The translations under genes were made by a program, and so were the position numbers. DNA of 64,000 nucleotides. Source: Bugula neritina (taxonomy: Eukaryota > Bryozoa > Gymnolaemata > Cheilostomatida > Bugulidae). Under the pieces are notes generated by a model that saw only the letters and a list, made by a program, of their open reading frames with translations, was not told the origin of the DNA and did not search any database. The stretch spans positions 9,291,241 through 9,355,240 of the forward strand of contig OZ037768.1 in the NCBI GenBank assembly GCA_964035545.1, given 5' to 3'. Below, piece after piece: positions 13,801 through 23,775 of the stretch. Position 1 is the first letter of the stretch; each line of letters begins with the position of its first letter.

Positions 13801-16800
13801 TTACCACCAGGGTTTGTAACAACTACGCTGGGCTGGCCTTTGCCGGCAGCAAATGTATCTATTTTGAAATTGCAAGGCCGCCCCTTGCAATTGCCTTTCT
13901 TTTCAAGACCTGAACAGTAACAAAGGTGATAGCTTTCTAGGAATTCATTGAAAAGTTGGATATCCAACACCAGTCAGCCTGATCAAATCTTCACATATTC
14001 TTTAGTTTTGTGAATGCGAGGTTGGCTTGAAGATTAAATTGGCTATTCAGTGAATAATGTCAAACTCAAATTACAGGTCAGCTCTATCTATCTACTCCTA
14101 TCACTCATTTCATAAATACCAGTCAAAACAAAATGCATTTAAAACTTGATTTTCCAAAACATTTAAAGTTATTGGAGTGTGAGCAGATCAAACAAAAGCT
14201 GTTGAAAGACTCATGAATAATGGTGGAGCAACATGAGCATTTATTACCTATGTTTATATGATTTCAAATCTGACCTACAATAACACAATGCATCAGATTC
14301 GAATGTGGTAGGGTTTATACCTGGACCATAAGCCCGAACTCTGGCAGGGTTGGTTCTCGGTCTAAGTGGAGCACCAGGTTTCAGCTTAGCATTGGGAAAC
14401 TGGGACAAGTAGGTCATCATACTCAACTCATCAATTTTAGGATTAACCATCTCCTCTGGTTTTATAAGCTGCAAGTACAAGTGAGATATGGTTTACTGAT
14501 CAGCCACTCTACCACAAGGGATTAGGATCCACCCACAAGCCAAGTCTGGCTACTGTCAATCAGCAGAAATATGTTTAGTTTCATCATTTACACTGCTTTA
14601 TTAATAGGCCAGCATCACCACATCTCCATATCCTGTTTGAACTATACATAGGTACAGTTGATAGCTAAGTTAACACTAACTACTATACTATACTCTGCAC
14701 TATGTCTTATCACCCTTATCTACATACTCAACAGCATGTTTTACTTCATAATTGTTGTATAGTTTTGATAGCTGTTTTTAAGCAGATAATCATTGACTGG
14801 CAAACACATCCATGTTACAATCACTATTTCACTAAACAAACTCAGAGAGCAATAGCTTACTAACTAAAATCAAATAGTGTGAACAGTACCCCTTTGTGGC
14901 CCAAAAGGATTCTTTTATATTTAACATCATGAGAAAAGTTATTTGTGGAACTCAACAATATTGCTCTGTGTGAGATGTTTCGATTACTTCGAATTATGCA
15001 ATGGATGCTCTTTCGGATGCTCATAAATTTGTGGTTGTGGTTTGTATGAGCTGTTTCTAAATATCTGAATGAAAAATCCATTTGCATAATTCGAAGCTTG
15101 AAAACATAATGCATTACCAGTGATCCACTGCCGGCAGTGAGCTTTCATTGTAACCAAAGCTTCATTTATTTATTTATAATTGAAAACTAGGTCATGTGAA
15201 ATGAAGCAACACTGCAGCTTGGCTGATATCCATGTGACATTCACAAACCTGTGGTACTTCAAGCCATTCCTCTGCAAGATCCATTGCCTCGGTGGCATTC
15301 TTCTTACCACTGTCTGGATTCCAGTCCTCCCAGTCAGGACACAGACCTAGCAAATAAAATGCAAGGAATCAAGCCAGAGTTTCTGCTAATGCCACACATA
15401 TACGTGACAAAAGGCCAGCATAATATTAGAGTCACATGCCTTCTACACAAAAAGCAGTACGAATAGGCTATACATTCTAGTGTCCAGGCAACAAGTCAAA
15501 TTACATGTTGCTTGATGAAATTTGAAGAAGCTGGCAGATAGCATTACACTATAAAAGAAAAGTACACAAGGATACTTTTAAATAACCACAGCTTTTTAAT
15601 AATAAAGAAAAACTGCACATAAAACTCCAGCAGGAGGAAGCAACCTAGTTTTAAACTTGTCTAAACACCTAATGTAAATAAAAAAAGATAGGTAGAAGTT
15701 TGCAAGTGGCAAGTAAAACAATATCAATAGATGACTGCGCCCTAGACTGGCTAATGCAAGATGAATAAGCAAGTCCATAACTCAAACAATAGACTTTCCA
15801 GTTGAGCAAATAATATTGTTATTATGTAGTATAGTAACAATGTAGCATATATGAAAATCATACGAAATACTTTCTCAGGGGTATTACAGCAAACAATCCA
15901 TTCTAATAGTAGCCACTTCGTATTTCAACTTGATCAGTTTGTCAACAGCACAGATTTAGTATGCGTTGCAGCATTGTGTGACTTGTGTAGTATGACTGTA
16001 GCTTGGTAGCAACGGTGTGCATAAATTATCATCAAAAACACAATTTACTGTCAAATCTATACCTGGGCCCACTGAGTCAACCAAAGCACCAATAGCCCGG
16101 CCATCATTCCAGTCGGTGGTGAAGTTTCGCACCGGCAGCTCTGGCAGCTTGTTCTGCACCCAAATAAGAAGCCTCTGTTTGGGTGTCGGCCCATCCTTTG
16201 CATCTGAAACTGGCATGTCCTCCTCGCCTTCCCACATGGGCATAGAGATGGAGTAGTGGAGGATGAGTGTCCATATTAGGCCAAGGATCAGCTTCAACTT
16301 ACTATCAACAATATCTGTACTGTCTGCAAGAAGCAAAGCACACGAAGCCTGAAATATCTAGTATAGAATGGCAAGGCATCAAGAAATACACTCATAGTGA
16401 TTACGGTCACTTAGCAAACATAATAGTTGTTTTTTATTGAGAAACTTTAGGACAGCAGTAATGCAGATATAAATAGAATAATTTTAGCTGACTGGCCCCA
16501 TTCAGAGGCATTGATCCTGCAACTGACCAGTAAAGACTGGTCAGTTATCTCCAGTCTGCTGGTCAACGACAGCCAAACCCTTTATTAGCTAAAACTTAGC
16601 CGCAACTGACTTTGATATGGTCATACTTTACAGTAAAAGTTAAAACTCCAGTAGCTAATCTTCGAGTGCTGTTGAACCCTTTGATAAATTTTATTAGCTT
16701 AGGAAATTCAATTATTTAATTCATATGAACAGTTCATACTTGATAAGCTGTACTAAATCTCAATAATATTTATAGCATGAGGGTTATCTGTAAACTAAGG

Positions 16801-19172
16801 CAATCCTAGTCTGAAACCCCAACGCCAAACTAAAAACTCAAGTTGATTGAAAATCTATATCTCTCACCTCCCAGAATTAGTTTACTAGTCACAGTTTACT
16901 TACATACTGATATTCAATGTTGCTTTGCTATAAGCATAAATGTCTGCATGCTAAACTGCATAGTTTCTATACACAGCTTGCAGGTAAAAAAGTGTTTCCA
17001 GTAAATTATTATGCACAGATGACATGCAGTCTCTTGGTTTGATTAATTATACCACAGGAAATGAGGCTGCAAGGCTCTCACTAACTAGCATTCCAAACAC
17101 TTTCGCAAGGCAAGTTGGTGAGCATGGACAAATTTGAGTGTAGGGATTTTATACTCTGGTGGCTGATAGAAACAGCATTCACTAGAGTGTTTAAAATAAA
17201 ATACCGGCAATATTTGCAAATGAACGTTGGGTAATGAATTTTGACTAAAATGTCCCTTTATTTTTTTCAGTGTGCTCCAAGTTGATTTGCATAACTTTCT
17301 AAAAGCAATACTTTCTTTCAAGTGCAGTGGAGGGGATAATCTGCATAATATTCTTCAACTACTACAAGCTTGCAGTAAACCTATATTATAACTTAACACT
17401 GATGTGAGCTTTGCATAAAATAACATAAACCATCAATCAAATGAATGGGCCACAGCCATTATATGATCCACTCTAATAATTCAACATGATATTTGAAGCT
17501 TATAGAAACTAATGCATGGATGCATGATCACAAAGCATGAAGAGCAATAAAAATAAAAAAGCTACTGTCACCAGCTAGTATCAGTGTGTGTCAAGCTAAT
17601 GATGTCTTCAATAAACAGACTGTTGCAATCTTCAGAACTTTTCAAAATCAAAATCATCATTTCTCAACATTTTCCAGGTTAATGATCTAGTGAGTGTGAC
17701 TAAATTCTTACATTGGTCCTAAGTCATCCATTAAAAATAATTTAAAATTCAATAATGGTGAGTATTGGTGGTAGTCGTAGATATTCAACAACTTTAATAT
17801 AAATCAGGCACCAACGATGAGACAACTTTGGTGTTTAAATCAACTTATTCTGAAAAGAATTTAATGCAAGTGTTGCACTATTCAAGCAGATACTAACCGG
17901 CAGGCACCTTAATTATTTAGAGAGAACTGCTATCAACACTAATAGCAGTTGTATAAATTAATTGTTATCTAAAAAACCCAATTTGCTCATGGCAACAGTA
18001 AAACTAAATGCAACCTCAACCTGAGTTTTTATTACATGGTTACAGTTAATATTATAAATATAATTTATACCGCCTTTCCATTTACTTTCAGACAATCGAG
18101 TTGAAGTATAACTAATACACACCTAATGAACTGTACAATGAGGCTAAAAGTAAAACTATTAGACTTAGTAATAGTGTTAGATTTAGATAATGTCTTATAA
18201 ATAACTATCAATTCTGTATTAGATTTAGTATACATGCAGATGGCTTACTACTGTTTAGTGCTTTCACAACTATGTTATCATTATGCATTACTTGTTACTT
18301 GTTAGCGTAGTACTATTACTTAAACTTAGTAACCAGTGCTATGCTATTGATATTTTTAATATTTGCAATTTACAATTTCATAAAACTAAATCACTAAAAA
18401 GAAATGCAATTGCACCATAAACATATTTTACCATTTACAATACTATTAGTATTACTATTAATATTAGTATTAATAATAATTTTATTAATTACCATTATGA
18501 TTATTACTCAATCATTAAGTGATTATACAACATTGAAATATGCCTAGAATAAAATTAAATATAATAGACTACAATTAGCTTTTAATAATTAATATTAGTA
18601 TTACTACTACTAGTAGTAGTATAACTATAACTTATAAGCTATAACAGTTTAAGTATTAGACTTTCAGTTTCTTACTCTTAGGATCGCAGTCACGATAATA
18701 ATTATTATTATAAAAATCACTATCATTACGATCATGACAGTTTTCAACTTTAGCAGATAACTCAACAGCAATTGCAAAAACAAAGGATCACGCTTAGTTT
18801 TAGTTGATTTAATTTACCAATGTTCACAATCTTTATGCCCTCGTCTTCTTCCAGTAACTTCAATGCAGTCGTTACATTTTCGAGCTTTTGAGACCGGAAA
18901 TTTGGTCTTTTATTAATTCGTTTGAATTTTTTTCCTGATAACACCTCTATTAAGGCACATAACCTTAAACCATCAGATAGGTCATATTCTAGAGATGCTA
19001 TACTTTTGTTTGCTTGTTTGAGATGCTCGTTGGTCCAGCGAGTAAAAGTATTCTTTTGAATAACTTTCCACTGGGCATCTTCCGCCAATTCTCTCTCAGT
19101 GGCTGGCATCTCGTCACCTTCACATTCAGCGGAGTAGTAGTCACCGTTGTCATCGTAGCCGTCAGTAAGCAT
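381..19172 (-). CDS. FLN: Filamin, actin-crosslinking protein (partial, 3' end off the left edge)
   Basis: Filamin crosslinks actin filaments and anchors membrane and signalling proteins through a rod of Ig-like repeats. I infer exons at 19172-18818, 16323-16063, 15346-15249, 14468-14321, then 13909-13791 or 13020-12902, then 12265-12188, 11832-11670, 10008-9808, 9126-8986, optional 8526-8467, 7459-7326, 7243-7108, 6927-6749, 6324-6184, 5743-5486, 5399-5197, 5074-4932 and 4832-381. Every junction has a GT donor and AG acceptor and keeps the reading phase. This gives about 2,403 residues before the edge: two CH domains, then at least 17 Ig repeats. The last exon ends with donor GTAAGA in phase 1, so the C-terminal dimerisation repeat lies outside the window. 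The start ATG at 19172 precedes an acidic leader and then the CH1 sequence [14 protein letters not shown]. The family call is secure; exon edges are inferred and need transcripts. Confidence 0.93.
3312..4247 (-). repeat. Three tandem 312-bp units inside the filamin coding exon
   Basis: Three units of exactly 312 bp (104 codons) follow one another at about 3312-3623, 3624-3935 and 3936-4247. Each encodes one filamin Ig repeat plus its linker, with the shared motifs [13 protein letters not shown] and [17 protein letters not shown]. The two left units differ at only one or two bases by eye; the third shows a handful of changes, several silent. Near-identity at silent sites means a very recent duplication, gene conversion, or possibly an assembly artefact. 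The repeat length equals one protein domain, so the frame is kept. Confidence 0.95.
4932..12265 (-). CDS. FLN: Filamin exons for Ig repeats 1 (second half) to 7 (start)
   Basis: These small exons form the front of the rod. Repeat 1 ends with the [13 protein letters not shown] motif. Repeat 2 (11670-11832 and 9808-10008) has [12 protein letters not shown] and [13 protein letters not shown]. Repeat 3 (8986-9126 and 7326-7459) has [12 protein letters not shown] and [13 protein letters not shown]. Repeat 4 (7108-7243 and 6749-6927) has [17 protein letters not shown] and [12 protein letters not shown] 47-residue acidic linker exon (6184-6324) follows, ending DFEPSE as in filamin linkers between repeats 4 and 5. 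Repeat 5 is one exon (5486-5743). Repeat 6 spans 5197-5399 and 4932-5074. Repeat 7 starts in the last of these with [12 protein letters not shown]. The repeated GPG and SPF/SPY landmarks identify filamin repeats. Introns between 7.46-8.47, 10.0-11.67 and 13.9-14.3 kb hold no other supported feature. Confidence 0.9.
8467..8526 (-). CDS. FLN: Filamin cassette exon: 20-residue insert in Ig repeat 3
   Basis: This 60-bp exon has acceptor AAATAGCAG and donor GTAGCT and is symmetric (phase 1 in, phase 1 out). It encodes an acidic, flexible stretch starting [16 protein letters not shown]. The flanking exons join directly in frame as [13 protein letters not shown], the normal filamin repeat length. 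With this exon, the Ig fold would carry a 20-residue loop insert. It is therefore most likely skipped in some transcripts. It could instead be constitutive in this lineage; RNA evidence would decide. Confidence 0.7.
12902..13020 (-). CDS. FLN: Filamin alternative exon 5b (first half of Ig repeat 1, version b)
   Basis: This 119-bp exon starts after an AG acceptor in phase 1 and ends before donor GTAATG in phase 0. It encodes [18 protein letters not shown] followed by [14 protein letters not shown], which matches the usual filamin repeat-1 pattern (GPGxEPxG then FTVET and AGxGE). It is the likely canonical partner of the exon at 13791-13909. The next exon, at 12188-12265, completes the same Ig repeat with [21 protein letters not shown]. 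Including both exons, or neither, would break the frame. Confidence 0.85.
13791..13909 (-). CDS. FLN: Filamin alternative exon 5a (first half of Ig repeat 1, version a)
   Basis: This 119-bp exon starts in phase 1 after acceptor TTCAG and ends in phase 0 before donor GTAAGT. It encodes 40 residues starting [18 protein letters not shown] and ending GGKSEN, the N-terminal half of a filamin Ig repeat. The exon at 12902-13020 has the same length, the same start and end phases, and aligns with it without gaps at 16 of 40 identical residues by my count. Only one of the two can lie between exon 4 (phase 1 out) and the exon at 12188-12265 (phase 0 in). This version has an extra cysteine and is the more divergent from the family consensus. 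The exon is well supported; mutual exclusivity is inferred. Confidence 0.82.
14321..19172 (-). CDS. FLN: Filamin exons 1-4: CH1-CH2 actin-binding domain and hinge
   Basis: These four exons encode the actin-binding head. CH1 occupies roughly residues 31-150 (motifs [48 protein letters not shown]). CH2 occupies roughly residues 163-265 ([47 protein letters not shown]-type helix seen as [14 protein letters not shown]). Exon 4 ends inside the first Ig repeat with RVRAYGPG, leaving phase 1. The acidic N-terminal leader (about 30 residues) is longer than bare CH1 needs and is usual for filamins. The introns here are long (about 2.5 kb between exons 1 and 2) and hold no gene that I can see. Confidence 0.93.
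14974..15106. repeat. Imperfect long inverted repeat in a filamin intron
   Basis: Arms at 14987-15006 and 15076-15096 are inverted copies of CTTCGAATTATGCAATGGAT, with one extra A in one arm. Weaker pairing (ATGTTT against AAAACAT) extends outward, and a second short pair, GCTCATA with TATGAGC, lies inside the loop. The whole can fold into a hairpin of about 130 bp. It may be a short MITE-like element or an RNA hairpin in the filamin transcript. No target-site duplication was recognised. Confidence 0.6.
18425..18625. repeat. ATT/AGT short-repeat tract with a 20-bp perfect palindrome
   Basis: This degenerate run of TTA, ATT and AGT triplets lies in filamin intron 1. At 18602-18621 the sequence is a perfect palindrome, TACTACTACTAGTAGTAGTA. 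Similar tracts recur at 26.93-27.06, 28.1-28.5 and 40.7-41.3 kb. Confidence 0.7.
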
Positions 19173-22100
19173 GTCGTGACCTTATGTTGACCCTGGGAAG
19201 TAAATAACCACGTGGTATATTATTGTTTAATGACCAATAGTTGACAAGTTCTGTACACCAGTAATATTGCTGTATTTGCATGTGCACGTGGTTAGAACAG
19301 GTGGTTGTGTGCTACATGATAATTATAATATGATGCATTGCTCGTTAATTGTTATAATAATTTGTAACCACTACAATAAGTAATAAAATAATTTTTAGTT
19401 AGTAATTGATACTAAGCTGCTTAACTTTGCATGTTTTAGATGACTCCACCAGTTACCAGTTAGGTATTGCTTACTAAATCATTCCCATATGATATATTAC
19501 CGCTGATTGCTATTTGAAAATCACACATCTGCTAAAACAAATAACTTATTTTATAAATTGTATTGCTTGCTAACCATCAATACTATTTTGCAAATATTAA
19601 GTGTAACCATATTGTAGGCTACTTCTGCATTCTATCTTGCTAAATTCATGACAAACCCAACTAAAATAACTGAAAAACAATAAATAATAGTCTATCAATT
19701 TGATTGGTAAGCATAAGACTAAGCAGCTTATAAGTTGTGATGAAAAAGAACTCTACTTTAATGCTTTTAACCTACTCTGTAATGGTACTAAACTTTGTAA
19801 GCTAGCTAAAAATGTCTTTTTTATAGAGAATTACTAAAGTAACGTACTGAAAAAAGTTATCATTCTATAAACTAAAATATAAATTGAAATGATGTATTAC
19901 ATTAATAAAATTCTGAAAATAGTCTCACGTTTTCAAAGTGTCTGATTGTGTTCATAATTAGATTTTTTAGATTTCATTTTGCAGTTTCTATGTTTTAGGA
20001 TTTGTTAAAATTTGTATGGTATAGTCTATTGCAGTAGTCTTCTGATTCATCACTAAGATATACAACTAAATACCCAAATATTCAACTTGATGAATAATCA
20101 CAGTATAGATATCTCCTTATCCCATTAACTTTCTTACATCATAAAGGCTTGCCACACCAATCGAAAAGTAAATTAGCATAAACAAAGATAAGAATGTTAA
20201 GCCTGACTAGAAAACTGTAAAGTTTATGTAGTTGTTGAATAATACAAATGCCATTAGTCATCTTCCCCCACAACACCTATAGGTTACATGATACACATCT
20301 AAACAATATTTAAATAGTCATCAGCCTAGTCATCATTATGAAATGTTTAAGTAGTCTTTTGTTATGTGTTTTGACAGTTAGTTTATAGTATTCTATTACT
20401 TAAAAGTACACAGTGACAAGTTGTTTGTAGAATTATTATTCATAATTATGTTTTCTTAAATTAGCATGTATATGCAGGTATTATGAGAAAATATATAATT
20501 TACAGTGCTTTTTTGTCAATTTTTCTGTTGCTTATCCCCCACATAACATGCTATAATTAAAAACCTAACCAATTAGAATCATTTTTAACCAACTGTATTG
20601 TATAAATATGTTGAATAAGATAGGGTAACAAAGAAGTTTTGAAAGGTTGCATGAAATTTATATTATATGTCTCTGATGCACAAATTTCTATAAAGATGTG
20701 AAAAAGGCCTTTAATAAATATTCTTTATATTTTTTCGACTCAAAAATTTAGGTTAAATATATGTAGCATGTACCATGGCTTGCTATAAATGAAACTTAAA
20801 AACAATGGAATTCTTACTGTAAAACCGCTTGTAATAAAATAATCTCCTTGATTAGCATAAATGATTGCAGAAAATGAAGGCCAATCTATTTTTATTGCAT
20901 TATAATACACTGTGTTTTATTCTTAGTATAACCAATTTTAAATAAGACTCTTAAAAGTATATATTGAAATTACTTCTTCTTGACTGTACCACCAAACCAA
21001 CCATAACAGTGAAAATAAAAACAAAAAAGCTCAAATTTCAGCTTTTTTCTACTTTAGTGTTAAATAAAAAGTATTCCATATTAAATATAGAAATGTATTC
21101 AAATAGGTGTTACCATAGTAAGCAATTTTTTTGATAATTTATTGTAATCAAGTTGCATAATATAATTACACACATTACATTATACCTATAAGTGCAGTGG
21201 TAGATGCTTATAATAATTTCACAGTTTATTGTACACCTAATTCAAAATATGATAGCATAATATATATTATATATGTAAGGATTTAAACATAGTCAAAAGA
21301 TGCTCACCTGCATCCTAAATAAAGAAACTAATCAAAAAGCAATAATTTGAATATTGTTGCTTTGGAGTTAACTTCTCATTATTTATTAGTGACAACTCTA
21401 TAAATCAACCAGATGCTGGTAGTTGAAGTGTTATACAATATTTTGTTTATGCAACATTTCATGACAAGGCATACACTTATTACTATCAAAAAGTTTATAG
21501 TTTTATAGGTTTAGCTTCTTTCAGAGAAGCTCAGCATGCTGACTGCTTAGTGAAGTTAAAAAAATGTTAGGATTAAATTAGCATTCTAACTAGCTAATTA
21601 AACTGTTGTTACCTGCATGATGATAATTTAAAGTAAGGAGCATGTGACTAGTTTCATAAAACTTTCCCAAACTTATAACAACTGCTTTATTAGTAAAAGA
21701 ATTTACATGTTTTAGTATAGTTTTAGAATAGCATAGTTTACACATTAAACCTAAGTTTAGGGAAAAAACAAAATATAAACTGTAACAATTAATATCACAG
21801 TGATGGCCAAATAAGTTTGCAATTTGCTATGAAATTTTTGAATTTGCTAAATCTAGTTTAAACTTTTTGCTTTAGAACCATTTCATTGATGTTATCCATT
21901 TTGATATTACATGAAAAATTAGAAACCTTTATATTATTGGCCTGCCACTTTTATACTATTAATAATTTAGCATATTTAAAATTTAGTTTTCATAAAATTT
22001 GTACTGCTTAACTAAACAGTCGTCTTGGGGCATACACTGACTAATAAAAAAACTTTAGTTGCATTACATTATTACAACATCAGTTATTATTATTATTCTA

Positions 22101-23585
22101 AATATTTCTATTTTACTTTAAACACCCACACCGCCCACAACAGACAATGCGTCACAGATTTGCATACATTAATCAAGGATGAACCAGTAAATTGCTGTAA
22201 ACACCATAAAAACCCAAAATAAGCAATAAAATTGCATCATTGAATATCTATGCTCGTGGTATTAGTAAAGAATTAACTTCCTTTAATAACGATTTATACA
22301 AGTTTCTTATAATTTGCCTTTTCTTTCACCATCTAAGCCTGCCTGTTAGGAGCCAATGTAACTACACTATTATACTAACTAGAGTCTAGAGCATGTTTAA
22401 AACTTTGTACTATTAATCAACAGCTAGTAAAGGGTGTTAACACATTATTATATGTATACATGATGCATAGTAGACAGGGTGACTTGTATATCACTTAAAA
22501 ACTGCATTTATAATGGCAGTTGACATGCTAACAATATGTTATACTTTTGAAGTTGTGACAAGGTTATCAGCTCTACATACTATACTAACTCTAGTTACTG
22601 ACTCACAAGACAAACTCTTTTATGTAATGATATACCAATTCTTTTTAATTCTGGATACTTGATAGTTCATGTTGGTTTACTTAAGTACTACAGGTAGCAA
22701 TCTAAATAAAGTAAAACTGGTCAACAGTCGAACTGTATAATATAAGTAGAGCGCTAAGAGCTAAAGTTTCATAATCATGATTTTTTCACGCTATATTCAA
22801 GTTATGTAGTAGTAGGTTATTTCATGGCTTATTACTGCATACGTTATAGGTTAGTTTGAATAATATTGAACTACAAGTGAAAAACCTTTCCGTTCTCAGA
22901 AAATATTTTATCCTATAAGTCTTCAGAATCACTTGACCCTTATAAAATTGTAGGATTTCGCGATCTGTCAATTTACTCAATATATACAAAGTAAGTCCAT
23001 GTTACCAGAAATTTGTTCTTGTAAAAATACTCACCTTAATAATATAGAAACAACTATCAACTGCCTTGTATACCTTTACTCAGTAGAGCACTGCTTAGAA
23101 GTCGACTTTACTAGCACTTTGTCTGGTGCAGATGCAAGTCATTAGTGAGGCAGCTAACGTATGGGTCAGGTATATACAGGTAAACAGTTAATCATATCTC
23201 AATCACATCTACATCTCATCATCCAATTATCTTATGGATTCACGAACTTCTTAATTTGATTAGATGCCGTCAGCAATTTTGTTTATGTATTCTTCGTATT
23301 TAGGCATTTAATGATCTCTCTTTTATAGCAAGATGATAAAGCTTTTAGTGGGCAAGCCTTACAAATTCTTGCCACACAATACTCTAATAATAGTGATTTT
23401 GTAGTAAATAAATCCAAATCCAAATATACACACTAACAAACTAATGCAAATTAATACAATTCAACCAATAGCCCCTTGAATAACTATCTTCATTGCCATT
23501 AAAAGACAGGCAATTGAAATTGATAAATGTGCTAAAAGCTTATATGTTTAATTTAGCAGCAATATACTATTGAAAGTAATATTGA
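19173..23585. other. Noncoding region upstream of filamin
   Basis: This region is upstream of the filamin start codon (minus strand) and should hold its promoter and any 5' untranslated exons, none of which I can place. The sequence is AT-rich. Open frames are short and lack family motifs. No tRNA, rRNA or repeat array was seen. Confidence 0.5.
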
Positions 23586-23775
23586 TGGTGGTCTGGGGGT
23601 TAGACTATTTGCTTAGTAAACACGAAGTCATGGGTTCTATCCCTAGTAAAAGCCATTGATGAAGAGCATCTAGTCATAATTGCTCCTGTGCCACATACGA
23701 ATAAGTCCTTAGCCTACTTTTAAAAAAACCTTTTCATCAAGCATTCTCACAAAGATAGTGACTATAAACTTGCGT
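23586..23775 (+). mobile_element. tRNA-Thr-derived SINE, copy 1
   Basis: A tRNA-like head (GTGGTCTGGGGGTTAGACTA, then anticodon-loop region TTAGTAAACACGAAG and box-B region ATGGGTTCTATCCC) is followed by a body with AAGAGCATCTAGTCATAATTGC and a tail ending CTATAAACTTGCGTG. The same head, body and tail occur inverted at 27.53-27.73 kb. The box B is degraded relative to that copy. Target-site duplications are not clear here. Because of the SINE body this is not a working tRNA gene. Confidence 0.82.

Noticed and set aside
14860-15114. 84-residue minus-strand open frame
   Set aside because: It lies over the inverted repeat in a filamin intron and matches no filamin segment.
23587-23660. A tRNA gene
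   Set aside because: Box B and stems are degraded, and the sequence continues into a SINE body shared with a second copy.
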